Source: Hsuehochloa calcarea
Lineage: Eukaryota; Streptophyta; Magnoliopsida; Poales; Poaceae
Direction: 5' to 3'
DNA: 64,000 nucleotides
Assembly (NCBI GenBank): GCA_036346395.1
Contig: CM070594.1
Coordinates: 17,021,385 to 17,085,384, forward strand
Both the position numbers and the translations under genes were made by a program. Under the pieces are notes generated by a model. That model had not been told where the DNA came from. It did not search any database and was given only the letters and a program-made list of their open reading frames with translations. Of this stretch, positions 33,597-45,514 are shown piece by piece (positions within the stretch are counted from its first letter, which is position 1; each line of letters starts with the position of its first letter).

Positions 33597-36500
33597 ATGG
33601 TGAACCGCGCGCATTTCGTCATCCTCGTCCTCTCCTACCGCCTCCTGGTATCACTCTCAGCCGAACCAGACCTGACCAAAGAGGTAGAAGCGCACTGTAC
33701 TGTAGTAGTAGTAGTAGTACTGTTAGATTGCACTTGGCATTTTACCTGAGCTGCTAGAAATCTAGAATTGTATTAGCTACCTTAGGAATCATGCTTGTTT
33801 CATGAGTTCTTGGGATTTATCATGGTTTGTTTGATGCTAATGTTGCGTACAATTCAGTCATATGTCGTCTACATGGGGAGCCCCTCGGGGGGAGGCGGCG
33901 ACGCGGAGGCGGCGCGGGCCGCCCACCTGCAGATGCTGTCGTCCATCGTGCCGAGCGAGGAGCAGGAGAGCGTGTCGCTGACGCAGAGCTACCACCACGC
34001 GTTCGAGGGCTTCGCCGCCGTGCTCACCGAGAAGGAGGCCGCCGCGATGTCCGGTTCGGCCCCCGATCCCATCCATCCGTTGCGAATTAAGCGCTTAATT
34101 AGTTCATGCAATGATGGTTTTTGTTTGGTTCTTGGAAAAGGCCACGAGAGGGTGGTGTCGGTGTTCCGGGACCGCGCGCTGCAGCTGCACACGACGCGGT
34201 CGTGGGACTTCCTCGAGGTGCAGTCCGGGCTCCGCTCCGACCGCCTCGGCCGCCGCGCGTCCGGCGATGTCATCATCGGCATCGTCGATACCGGTATGTA
34301 CTATGCAGGGCGCAACGCTGCGATGCAGAGTCGGCCATATCTTGATAAGACAAAGGGGAGTCGTCAGTCGTGAGTCGTGACACTGAAACCTGCAACTGTT
34401 CTGACCTGACGCACACATGCATTTTGATTTGGTGTCACCGTCAGGTGTCTGGCCGGAGTCGCCGAGCTTCAACGACGCCGGGATGCGGGAGGTGCCGGCA
34501 CGGTGGCGTGGCGTGTGCATGGAAGGCCCTGACTTCAAGAAGAGCAACTGCAACAAGTAAAAAAAAAAAAAGAGTTGCCCACTCTGCACTCTCTCTGAAA
34601 TCAACCAGTGCCGTTGTCGCAGGAAGTTCATTGTGCTGTGCCGTTGTCGCAGGAAGCTCATAGGCGCCCGGTACTACGGCAACCAGGTCGAATCGACGGC
34701 GGATACGTCGAACGCCTCCCTCCCCGGGGCCGCGCCGGCTCCTGCTGCCGCGGCCGGCTCGCCGCGGGACAACGTCGGCCACGGCACGCACACCGCGTCG
34801 ACGGCGGCCGGCGCGGTCGTGGCGGACGCGGACTACTACGGCCTCGCCCGTGGCGCGGCCAAGGGCGGCGCGCCCGCGAGCCGCGTCGCCATCTACAAGG
34901 CGTGCTCCCTGGGCGGGTGCCCCGGCTCGGCGGTGCTCAAGGCCATCGACGACGCGGTGAGCGACGGCGTGGACGTGATCTCCATCTCCATTGGCATGAG
35001 CTCCGTGTTCCAGTCGAACTTCCTCACCGACCCTATCGCGCTCGGCGCGTTCCACGCGCAGCAGAAGGGCGTGCTGGTGGTCTGCTCCGGCGGCAACGAC
35101 GGTCCCAGCCCCTACACCGTCGTCAACTCTGCGCCGTGGATCCTCACCGTCGCCGCCTCCAGCATCGACCGCACATTCCAGTCCAGCATCGTCCTCGGAA
35201 ACGGGAGCGTCGTCAAGGTAAGCACTAAGCACATTACTGTGCCATTGCCATGCTTCTTGTCCTCGCAACATCAATGCATTTTTGGTTATTTTGATTCGTG
35301 CCAGGGAGTTGCCATAAACTTCTCCAACCAGAGCCTCAGTGGAGGGCAGTACCCACTGGTATTTGGGCCCCAAGTGTCAGGCCGGTACACGCTGGTGTCC
35401 GAGGCAAGGTACAAGCTGCAACTCACAATAAAGCACTGTACATTTCTGAAGATCACGATTGCAAATTGATCAATCTGATCTGATCGCCTGCGCCAATGTG
35501 CCTCGTTTGCAGCAACTGTTACCCTGGATCGCTGGACGCGCAGAAGGCGGCCGGGAAGATCGTGGTGTGCGTCAGCACGGACCCGATGGTGTCGCGGCGG
35601 GTGAAGAAGTTTGTCGCCGAGGGGGCCAGGGCGAGGGGGTTGATTATCATCGACGAAACCGAGAAGGACGTGCCGTTCGACTCCGGCAGCTTCCCCTTCT
35701 CCCAGGTGGGCATCGACGTCGGAACTCAGATCCTCGAGTACATGAACTCCACAAAGTGAGTCAAGAAAAACGAAAAATTTAAGTTCAAAATGCTACTTTC
35801 TACTGGAAGGAAGGCGTTGAAGTGAGCAATCTTGCCTGATTCAGGAATCCAACGGCTGTGATCCTCCCGACCGAGGACGTGAAGGAGTTCAAGCCTGCGC
35901 CGGTGGTGGCGTCCTTCTCGGGGCGTGGCCCTGGTGGTCTCACTGAGTCCATCCTTAAGGTCAAAATGATTAATTCTATCGCCTTACTTAATTTGCGAGT
36001 AAATTTCAACTTTTGATCCTACTAACGATCACTAATCAGCATTAGATAGTAATGAAATCTTCGAAAGATTCTTGGCAGTAGCTTGCGTTTTTGATCGCGC
36101 GATTCTTTGGGTGGCAGCCAGATCTGATGGCGCCCGGGGTGAGCATCCTCGCCGCCGTCATTCCCACCACGGACATGGGGGATGTCCCCGCCGGCAAGAA
36201 GCCCTCGGCCTTCGCCATAAAGTCCGGCACTTCCATGGCCTGCCCGCACGTCGCCGGCGCCGCCGCCTTCGTCAAGTCGGCCCACCCGGGCTGGTCCCCG
36301 TCCATGGTCAGATCGGCTCTCATGACCACAGGTACGTTTACCTAAATCAAGATCGCGATCGATCCAGTCTCCGAACAGAGCAAAGCAGAGCATTTTGCTT
36401 TTCCGTTTCTGACCAAGACGATCTTGGCTGCAGCGACGACGACGAACAACCTCGGGCAGCCGGTGGAGAACAGCACGGGCGCGGCGGCGACGGGGCACGA

Positions 36501-36989
36501 CATGGGCGCCGGGAGATCAGCCCGCTGCGGGCGCTCAGCCCGGGCCTGGTGTTTGACACCACCACGATGGACTACCTCAACTTCCTCTGCTACTACGGAT
36601 ACAAGGAGCAGCTCGTCCGCAAAATCTCCGGCGCTGACAGCTTCGCCTGCCCCAGCGGCGCGCCCTCGCCGGACCTGATCGCAGCGCGGGTCAACTACCC
36701 GTCCATCTCCGTGCCGCGGCTCCTGGCGGGGAAGGCGGTCGCCGTGTCGCGCACCGTCATGAACGTGGGGCCCTCGAACGCGACGTACGCGGCGGCCGTC
36801 GAGGCGCCGGCGGGACTGACGGTGAAGGTGACGCCGGAGAGGCTGGTGTTCTCGACGAGGTGGACGACGTCGGCGTACGAGGTGAGCTTCGCGAACGACG
36901 GCGCGAGCAAGGGGTACGCGTACGGCGCCGTCACCTGGTCGGATGGCGCGCACTCGGTCCGGACGCCGTTCGCGGTTAATGTCATCTGA
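33597..36989 (+). CDS. Subtilisin-like serine protease (plant subtilase, S8), ten exons, one frameshift
   Basis: A secreted protease that cleaves extracellular proteins. Exons by GT-AG junctions and family fit: 33,597-33,683; 33,858-34,053; 34,141-34,293; 34,445-34,556; 34,653-35,217; 35,305-35,408; 35,513-35,755; 35,845-35,959; 36,118-36,331; 36,434-36,989. Phases close at every junction, predicting about 781 residues, normal for the family. A signal peptide (1-22) precedes an I9 propeptide (about 31-120, SYVVYMG to ERVVSVFRD) and the S8 domain with Asp144 (VDTG), His226 (GHGTH), Asn331 (SGGND) and Ser564 (GTSMA). A protease-associated insert spans about 375-470 and a C-terminal fibronectin-like domain about 680-780. 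In exon 10 one base is missing at 36,511-36,514 (GGGAG), shifting the frame after MGAG, while the downstream frame is intact to the stop. This is either a homopolymer error or a recent null allele. The multi-intron structure resembles SBT5/CRSP-type subtilases. Confidence 0.9.
34606..34652 (+). promoter_or_regulatory. Duplicated 3' splice acceptor before exon 5
   Basis: The segment TGCCGTTGTCGCAGGAAG occurs twice, giving two AG acceptors at 34,621-34,622 and 34,651-34,652, exactly 30 bases apart. The second gives the family-like join NKKLIGARYYG. Using the first would add ten residues in frame (KFIVLCRCRR) without a stop. Confidence 0.7.
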
Positions 36990-38800
36990 TTGGTGTTTGC
37001 ATAATTTATTTTTCATTTAAGGTTTACTCGACTCTTTTTTTTTTGCTTGTAAGTTTTGTGTGTTTGTTTAGACTCGAAGAACTCCATCTGTGCGTGTGGA
37101 GAGCAGAGGGTTTTCGCCCATTTTTTTCTTGACAAAAATTGAATAAATTGAATCCATTCTCTAAATTAAACTCGAGTGTCTAAGGGAAAGGTCAATTCAC
37201 TTGAGTTTTTTTTTTAAAGACAACTGACTTGAGTTAAACATACAAAAATAAAAAAGATATGTCCACACAGAATTAGTAAAACTATCGTATTCTGAAAGTT
37301 AATTTATAACTGCATATACATAAATTACAGTAAACTATTTATGTAATTTTGGTTCTTGGGCACTATAATTATTCTTAAAAATCTTAATAACTCATATTTT
37401 CATCACATGAATGAAAATATTATATGTAATTTGAGAGGTTGAGCAAACATAAAGACAAAAAAGTTATATACCAACAAAAAATGGTAATATGGTGAGTGCA
37501 TTATATTCTTCACGTGTATTTTGAAAGGTTGAACAAATATAAAGATAAAAAATAAAATTATATACCAACAAAATACGATAATGTGGTGAATCCGTTATGT
37601 TCCGAATAAGAAATCATAGTAAATTCAGACCCAATTCATTAGATGAGAAAAAGTACAAATCTCAAAGCATATCGGACGAATAAAAATTCAACTATTATAA
37701 TTTTTTTCTTACAGCACATCAACAATACAAATCTTATAGCACATCTAACAAACAGAAAAGTGACAGCATTAACTTTAAAAAACTGTTGAAAGTTATATAA
37801 TAATTCCCAAATAAAAACATCCCGTGCCAAATGCTCTCGCGTGTTGCCTCGCCGGCGATCAGAACAGAATAATTACAAAATTTAAAATAAAATGCATGGC
37901 TCCACTTGCGTATGGACATGGTCATGCATGAATCATGATCACTTGGGCAAGGGATCGAGTATGTACAAGCCCAGGCGTCAACGCAAAATCGAAATAAAGA
38001 TGACATGTTTGCACGTACGAGTATCGCTTGGTTCGCCTCTTAATTTCGTATTTTTGATAGCTACAAATGTACGTGGAGTCCATGATCATTATATGTGTAG
38101 TGCTCTCTCAAAAAGAAGCAAAAACAAATATTCCAAAAAAGATCCAAATCCAAGCATTCAATGGCCACATCCTACGTACAAATGAGATTGTGGCACCTTG
38201 TCGATTCCCACCAATCATATGTTGGGTGGTTTTTTGTGTGTGTATTTTTAACTTTAATTATTTGGGATTTGATCGCATGGGTTACGAGACTTAAATTGAG
38301 TACGGTTGAGGAATCGTCGTTGACAAATTTAGTTTAAGCGATTACATCGTAGATAAACTTAGAATCGTAAGAACAATGCAAAAACACAAGAACAGAATAG
38401 TATATTGAACACACATATAGAAGGACTTCTTTCTTTTTTTATTTCTCTTTCACCAAAAGTATGTACAATGGTTGGAGGTCCCCCTTTGTGTAGTCTACTA
38501 GGTGGATGAAGAGTCTGTCGTGGGGCAGTGCACTGCATGGGCGCAGTTTCTTAACACTCACTCTTAGGCACTCATCCAGTCGTGTTCATGTCTCATCAAA
38601 ATTCTATAAAAACCGGTGATTTTTTTAAGAAAGAGTACATAAAACACGATCATGTTGTCTTTAATTACCTTATTAAAATTCTTAGCAGGAACTCTAATAA
38701 AACTCGTCAAGGGAAAATAGTACAATCTATCCAATTTTATTTAATCTCCAGGATTTATTATTTGGGTACTCGATCTTCGTGATCAAATTTTAATAATGAG
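36990..38800. other. AT-rich intergenic region after the protease gene
   Basis: No gene is recognised. An imperfect tandem duplication of about 90 bases lies at 37,432-37,605, each unit having AGGTTGA(G/A)CAAA, TTATATACCAACAAAA and a GTGGTGA-type end. Further loose repeats with TACAAATCT and AGCACATC follow at 37,650-37,760. The part from about 38,300 may belong to the 3' end of the copia relic that follows, but I see no LTR border. Confidence 0.5.
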
Positions 38801-39639
38801 TTCGTGAAGATTATCCCCCTGAATTTTGCACATCTCTAAGTCTCATCATTCCAATTCCACGTATGCATCTTTCAAAACTAGACACTGAAAGTGACTTAGT
38901 GAATAAATCTGTAAGATTTTTACATGACTTAGTATGTAATACTTTAACTTCGTCCATCTTTTACAATTCATGAGCATAGAAGAACTTGAAGTTGATATGC
39001 TTTGTGAGTTGGCTCTTCACATAACCCATCCGCACTTATACAACACAAGCTGCATTATCTTCATAGATAATAGTGGGGGTTTGTGCGGTATTCAATCCAC
39101 ACGACTGCTAGATGTGACGAATCATCCGTCGAAGCCAAGAACATTCTCGCGAGGCCTCGTACTTCGTTATGATTTCTGAGTGGTTCATCGAAGTTGATAC
39201 AAGACTTTGCTTATACGATTTTCATGAAATTACAGTTCCACCACATAGGAATACATAGTCTGTTTATGACTTGACTGTATGCGGGTCCAACAAGTACCCG
39301 GCATCTGCATAGCATTCATAGACATGTCTTGGTTCTTTCTGTAGAGCAGACTAAGGTCTTTACTTACTTGAAGGTATCAGAAGATGTCATTTATTCCCAT
39401 CCAATGCCTTTTGTAGGTTATACACTATATCTTGCTAATAGGTTCACAGCAAATACAATGTCTGATCTAGTACAATTTACTAAGTACATGAGTGCTTCTA
39501 TTGCACTTAAGTATGGGAATTCCGTTCCTAGGACTTTCTCCCCCTCTTCTCTAGGTGTACGCTAATTATTGTCTTGCTTTGCAAAGATCTCCCGACCATT
39601 AGCACTTTCGAAGGGTATGTCTTTTCAAAACCGAACCAG
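38801..39639 (-). pseudogene. Copia RT/RNase H relic
   Basis: The minus strand reads, in order, a segment with VLMVGRSL near 39,590-39,615, VLGTEFPYLSAIEALMYL and SDIVFAVNLLARYSV near 39,410-39,540, YADAGYLLDPHTVKS near 39,260-39,310, SWFDEPLRNHNEV-like sequence, and a C-terminal SFERCIRGIGMMRLRD near 38,830-38,880. These are the end of copia RT and the RNase H domain of a lineage different from the Sire-like element. Many stops are present. At 39,640 the LTR of element D cuts it. Confidence 0.75.
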
Positions 39640-40543
39640 TCGACGATCTAGAAATCCTTTTTTAATTATTTATCTATAATCCTTATTATGGATAATGATG
39701 CCATTATATGGTTCTTGAGTATACCCCTTAATGTTCATAAGGGGGAAGTTGGAGTCATAAGATCTTCTATGACTACCTCATGATCGTAAGTTCTTCTATG
39801 ATCACCTCATGGTCATAAGTTTTTCTACGACTACGTCAGCTACGACCACCCTATAGTCGTAAGTTCTTATACGACTAGTACATGATCGTAAGTTCTTCTA
39901 CGATCCCCTCATGGTCGTGAGTCCTTTTATGACTAGGTCAGCTACGACCACCCCATAGTCGTAAGTTCTTCTACGAATAGCACATGATCGTAAGTTCTTA
40001 TATGATCACCTCATGGTCGTAAGTCCTTCTACGACTAGGTCAGTTACGACCACTCTATAATCGATCGAGCTTACATACAAGTAGGCTCAATTGATTAGGG
40101 CATCTAAACAGTCAGTATATGCTATTATTCTCCAGAATAACTGCACGATTAATCTCTCTATCCTGATGATAACTACCTCACGACGTGGGAGCGTTACTTC
40201 TCCAATAGTAATCTCCGGTAACTGCGTCATCATCCGAAGCATTGATACGCCCTTTGGGCTGGAGAAATTGTCGCCCACTTCGAGCACGCTATAAAAGGAT
40301 GAATCACCAGACAGCAGGGAGAGGAAGAAAGACATAATCAGGAGCACAAGATTTTACATTTCAGTCTTTCTCTTGATTTGTAACCATAATCATCAATATA
40401 GCTACATAGGAGTAGGGTTATTATTCTCTTCAGAGAAGGCCCGGATCTGTATAAAAATCCCTGTGTTATTCTCTCTGCGTGATTTGAGTCTTGGATACCC
40501 CCGAATCAAACAATCATTACGTAAGTTCGATTAAAACACCGTA
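39640..40543 (+). repeat. 5' LTR of element D with expanded hairpin array
   Basis: Begins TCGACGATCTAG, related to TGACGAGGATCTAG of the other copies, and ends near AAACACCGTA. It is about 904 bases, longer than the 750-770 of the others because the hairpin array (39,750-40,053) has more units. The TATA box GCTATAAAAGG is at 40,289-40,299. Confidence 0.75.
39750..40053. repeat. Expanded hairpin-repeat array in LTR of D
   Basis: Around nine units of the form CATGGTCGTAAGTCCTTCTACGA or CATGATCGTAAGTTCTTCTACGA. Each has GTCGTAAG facing a near-complement CTACGAC/CTACGATC. A longer unit of two hairpins plus AGGTCAGCTACGACCACC repeats about three times. Confidence 0.8.
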
Positions 40544-40610
40544 CCGCGCCAACCGTGGTGATCTTCTGGTCATCAGGTTTCCTTCATTTTCTCTCAACCC
40601 TAATGCTCCC

Positions 40611-41700
40611 ATGGCAGGAGAGTGGAATGGGGAGAACTGGTTTGACTTGGCTGATTATGCAGATATCGACATGGATGCCGGCTTCGACTATGAGCCAAGT
40701 ATTGTATCATCCGATGGTGATGTCGCCTCCAGAGATCATTCTCCAGGAGACCATACCACCGATGGAGTTGACGAGGTATCCTTATCCCCCACAATGTTAC
40801 ATCAAAATGAGGAGCCAACTTCCTCAAAGGGCAAGGGTCAATCCGACTACAATCAGGACTGCTCCAAGGCAGACCTAGGATATAGCGAGGCCCCCTCTAA
40901 ATGTTCAAGTCCACCTAAGACAGTCCGACCTAGCAGAGCAAGTCCTAGAAGCCATCATTCTGGAGCTTCATCAGCACCTGGTGGTACTGTCTCTCCGGTT
41001 AGCCTCACAGAGGATGGGTTCGAATATGCTTTTCCTATGAGTTTGACCATCCCATCGCAGGGCTCATTTGCAGACGGAGACAGTCATAACCCGGAATTCC
41101 CCTTCTTGGAGAGGTTTACTCCAAGTCGTCAGACGATGTCTTTCGACTACTCCTCAAGCGAGGAGGCCTCGAGCGCAAGTGGAGGTCATCAACAGGAGGT
41201 CTATGTCCTTCCCTCAGGTGATGATGACTCTCCAAGAGACAGGACTAAGTACACTCCCCTATGATCATACATTGCGACCCCTCGTGGCAATGTTAAGGAC
41301 ACCTCTCGTGATGAACAGGTCAATACTCTGATGAGTGTGCGAGAAATCTCTGAGATAATCACACTTCATTGAGGCAAACTCAAGGATCAAACATCGATGA
41401 TCCTGATATAACTCGACAGAGAAGAATAGCAGCTCACAGAAATCTGCCTGAGCACTTTTAGTATCAGTTAGAGGAAGCTCAGAAACTCCAACATATCAGC
41501 GATCTACTCGAGAACCTAAGTCGAGAGCTTGCCAGAGCGCCTGGCTACAACCTCTTGGCAAGAGATCGCACGAAGGCTTGAGCGCGATGACCAGACTCAA
41601 GCACCCTCGCTGTAATCATTGCAGAAGTTGTTGCTGATGAGCACATGACCCCTATGGATACAACCATATTTGCTATACTTGCTGTTCCAAGTACAAGAAC
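40611..41700 (+). pseudogene. Gag N-terminal part of element D
   Basis: Starts MAGEWNGENWFDLADYADID at 40,611 and is open for 218 residues to 41,264, acidic and Ser/Pro-rich, matching the N-terminal gag of copies B and C. Related but broken sequence follows to about 41,700. The upstream in-frame ATG at 40,491 lies in the LTR and is not a likely start. The N-terminal gag domain has no recognised fold. Confidence 0.75.
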
Positions 41701-41788
41701 TCGTACGCTTCACTTAAATTATCAGGTGAGCTTATTTTTAGGAGTGTTTTTATATTATATGAACTATATGATGCTACCTAATGATGAA

Positions 41789-41865
<77 letters not shown>

Positions 41866-42780
41866 GCACAAGTCACTTTGGTCCAAGACAAGCAAGCGGT
41901 CAGTGGACCTATTTTGGAATCGGTTCGACCTCGGAATCGACTGACACACCAACCTAAATAGGCATAACTTTCACATACGGACTCCGTTGGAGGTCCACGA
42001 GTACTTGATGGAAAGATTATTTTGTCCTCTTTCCAACGGATCTGGCCTCACCTCCAAATTCCTTCTGAACTGAGCGCAATCATCAAAAGAAGATATTATA
42101 TCTCCTTTCTGGGCCAAAATGGGCTTTGTAATCATACTCAACTTGGCCCATATGCCGGCGGCCCACCTGGGGCGCGGTTACTGCTCACGTGAACAGTAAC
42201 CCACGAGTTTAGTCCCACCCCGCTATTTCTTTTAGATTTCTGGCTCCTCATCCCCTATTTAAGGAGGACGCACCCCCTCCAGTTTCTTTGTATTTTGTTT
42301 ATGTTTAGTTTGCCTTCGTTGCAACTTGTATCTTTTGTGTGTGTCGACTAGACAACCCAATTAAGAGCCTTATTCAAAATCCCAATTCAATTCAATACTT
42401 CAATTCCTATTTGCAATTTCAGATTGCTTTGTCTTGTTCTTGTGTGCTTCTTCGGTGTATGTAGGAATCGACCTTCGTGGTCAGGTCATCCTGGTATTCG
42501 TGCATGGCTGAAAATGACTTGTCAATCAGTTCAGCGATTGCGTGGTTTTGAGCCTTGTGTGTTCGTAGCCAGGATCGTGAGAGTTGAGCGACGACTACCG
42601 AACTTATCATTCTCATCGAAACATCGGGCCAACAATCAAGGACCTTCAGGTTCATCAATTGCGATGCGACTCCATCGCCTTCGATTGTTTGAACAACTCA
42701 TCGCATGGAGATCGGTAGCGATAATAGGGTATGTCGTTCTCCTAACTAGAGAAAGGTTCTTTGAACGCCTGAAGATAAAC
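41700..42780 (+). mobile_element. LTR-like insertion within gag of D
   Basis: Sequence foreign to gag, with a dinucleotide microsatellite at its start. It contains CCCCTATTTAAGGAGG near 42,254-42,270, which resembles a TATA region with a short leader, and then a pyrimidine-rich, AATTCAATTC-containing stretch. I read it as a solo LTR or short LTR fragment. Both boundaries are uncertain, and I could not identify a target duplication or the family. Confidence 0.4.
41789..41863. repeat. Compound microsatellite (AT)n(GT)n
   Basis: About 12 AT units followed by about 26 GT units without interruption, then GCGG. Such tracts are often variable in length between individuals. Confidence 0.95.
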
Positions 42781-43964
42781 AAGCTCTCGGGAGAGATGAT
42801 CGTTCACCACTATGAGACAGAGGTCTGCAGCAGCAGATGAGATACGAGGAGTATTACCCTCGTAGAATCAAGACTTATCATAAGTCGGGTTCATCCACTG
42901 CTGGGTATCGTCATGTACGATCACCTGATGATGCAACCCTTCTTTTCTACATAGGAGGTGTTACGAAGTAATTACCGGATGTTGGGCATTCTTGCGTGAC
43001 CTCCCGAGCAGTTCGCTAGCCGCCGCGGTCTCGACCGGTGAACATGGAGAAATTCGATGGGTCTCAGAATTCCATCGAGTTCCTCCAAATCTACGACCAT
43101 TGTCCGAAGCGGGGAGGAGGAGGAGCACGCCATGGAGAATTATCTTTCGACTGTGCTCGAAGGGTCCGCTCAATCGTGGTTCCTAAACCAACCACTCGAG
43201 TCTATCTACTCGTGACAACACATTTGTGACCTTCTGCTGGATAACTTCCAGGATACCTACAATCACACTGGAAAGGAGGATGACCTACACAGGATAAGAC
43301 AAAACGACTATGAGACCTTATGTCAATTCAACAGGCGCTTCAGTCAGGTTCAGAATTCAATTCATGAGGTTTTTGACTCATTTGTTATCAGAGCCTTCAA
43401 GTAGGGAGTCCGCAGAAGAAGAATTACACAAGACATCACTTTAAATCCTACGGCTACCGTCGCTGAACTCTTTGAGATGGCCGATATATATGTGACTGCT
43501 GCAGAAGCAGTCGAATGGAACAAAACCATCGATCGAGATGACAAGAATCCTTAAGAAGCAAGCGAAAGTAGCAAGAAGAACAAAAAAGCCAAGAAATCCA
43601 AGAACAAGGTAAAAGGCCAAAAACCTCAATCCAACAGTTCTAATGAGGTCTTGGTCGCAAGAGACTAGGAACCACGAAGTTCCAAGCAATATAATTCAAG
43701 GCAAAGGTATGCTCCCCGAGTGGAAGAACGACAAGCCCAGGTGATGCCCTTCCATAAAAAGGAAGGACATGACCTTTGCAATTGCCGGGTTTTCCAACGA
43801 AAACTCAAAGACTACTACAACATCATCAAAGGACCACTTCCTACCTGCGAAGAGGTAGGGCAAGCGAGTGGCCGGACGACAACGAGGAGATGTCATTCTA
43901 AGATCCTAAGCATACCATCGAGCATATCTATGAGGGGTCATCGGCATACAAGTCAAAACGATAG
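42781..43964 (+). pseudogene. Gag C-terminal part of element D
   Basis: The match to B resumes near 42,780. MEKFDGSQNSIEFLQIYDH at 43,044, the gag core FNRRFSQVQNS-like sequence near 43,330, and the nucleocapsid-like FHKKEGHDLCNCRVFQ near 43,750-43,800 are in order. Several stops occur. The frame is cut at 43,964 by the LTR of element C and continues at 57,039. Confidence 0.75.
43960..43964. other. Target-site duplication of element C, left
   Basis: GATAG directly precedes the LTR starting TGTCGGTG at 43,965. The same GATAG follows the other LTR at 57,039-57,043. One copy belongs to the gag of D. Confidence 0.9.
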
Positions 43965-44714
43965 TGTCGGTGTATTAGAACCGATCTTACGTAAAGATTG
44001 TTTGATTCGGGGGGTCTCCTAGAGATAAGATCACGCAGAGTGGATTGACACGGGATGTTTAGACAGTTCGAGCCTTCTCAAGAGAATAATAACCTAATCT
44101 GTGTGTATGGTATTCTTGATGATCAAGTAAAAGACTAAGACTATTACAGAGAATAGCACTTGTGTTCCTACTTGGTGGCTCTTGTTAGCCTTTCCTATCT
44201 CTACGATTGATGCCCTTATATAGTCGTGAAGAAGTAGCCGTTTAGTCCTACGGAAGATCGCCTAATTAATGTAATGTGAGCATGATGGTAGTAATTACGG
44301 CGCCTTGACTTCTTCACGCCGTCCGCAATTATCTTCCGGAGATAATGGGGTATTTACACACCATTAATACGCGGAATAATAGTGCGTGTAGACCGTTCGG
44401 TTCCTTAATCAATTGGACCTACCGTGCGTAGGTTTGATTATAAGGTGGTCGTAGTTTTCTGGTCGTAGAAGGACTTACGATCGGTAGCGATCGTAGAATA
44501 ACTTACGACTATGTAATGGTCGTAGAAGGACTTACGACCATGATGTAGTCGTAGAAGAACTTACGACTATGGGGGTGATTGTAGAAGAACTTACAATCAA
44601 AGGTTAGGCCTCTCCCTTATAGAAATAAGGGTATACGGGGACTATGTGACATCATATTTACCCATAATAAAATTACAGATAAAAGATAAAATGAGGATTA
44701 TTAGATCCTCGTCA
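43965..44714 (-). repeat. 3' LTR of element C
   Basis: 750 bases, reverse of the A/B LTR: TGTCGGTGTATTAG at the left end and GATCCTCGTCA at the right. The hairpin array is at 44,452-44,602, and the TATA box in reverse near 44,215-44,224. Confidence 0.9.
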
Positions 44715-45514
44715 TCTAGCCCGACTTCAAGTGAAAGTAACTTACTTGGTGAATGTTTAGTAAATGGTCTTACGACCATGAAAATGTCGTAGAACAATAG
44801 TCGAAGGAAGAACTCTTGATATTTGAATGCTACTTTGACGAGAATTTGTTTGGTCAAGAAGGTTACTTACAACTATCAAAAGTCATAAGAACCCTACAAG
44901 CGTGTAGTAGTCGTAGTAGGCGATTGGAGAAAAACCCTTCGATTGATACTTCCTTTGACGTAAAAGACTTGGTCGGAGAGTAATTTTACTTGGAGATGAT
45001 AAAACAAACATAACTTTCTCGAGCAGACCGTGCAGGGAATTGCAAGCGATCTCTGGATCTGTTGATGAGGCGGTTCGAAGTGATCGCAGCCGTGAAGATT
45101 GTTTACAACAAAAAAGTCGTAAAAACCCTACGACCGTCCGGTGGTCGTAGCGGGAATCGGAGAAAAAGCCTTTCGATTGATACTTCCTTCGACCGAAATA
45201 CTTGGTCAAGAATGTAATTTTGCTTGGGGTGACGATCGCACCTAATTTTTCTCGAGCGGACCATCGGGGAATTGCAACCGCTCTCTCGGACTTGTCCGAT
45301 GAAGCGGTTCCCGGCGGTACAACCATCTATCATAGACCTATAGCGGGACGGTTTCCGGCGGCGGAGATCGTCTGATTATAAAAACTTACGGGAGGTAGAC
45401 TTGGATTTTACTTTTCCCAAATCACTCCATTGTTCTTGAGCTCTTGCTTTCTCCGTCTTCGACTAGGTTTCATCTTCTCCGCCAACCCAATCAAAAAAAC
45501 TTCTTCCGAGCGAA
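44715..45514. other. 3' untranslated part of C and leader of its antisense gene
   Basis: No gene is seen. It corresponds to 5,068-5,905 of copy A, reversed, with the duplicated blocks around GTAATTTTACTTGG and GTAATTTTGCTTGG. The purine tract expected beside the LTR is damaged here (CCCGACTTCAAG at 44,720-44,731). Confidence 0.55.

Noticed and set aside
33795..33857. Alternative signal-peptide start MFHEFLGFIMVCLML at 33,795 for the subtilase
   Set aside because: It is in intron 1. The start at 33,597 gives a normal signal peptide, a GT donor and a phase-0 join to SYVVYMG. An alternative first exon cannot be fully excluded.
34441..35373. 310-residue open frame on the minus strand
   Set aside because: It is the reverse shadow of the GC-rich subtilase exons 4 to 6. 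The plus strand carries all catalytic motifs and splice sites.
36342..37016. 224-residue minus-strand frame
   Set aside because: It is a shadow of subtilase exon 10, Arg-rich as expected from reversed GC-rich codons.
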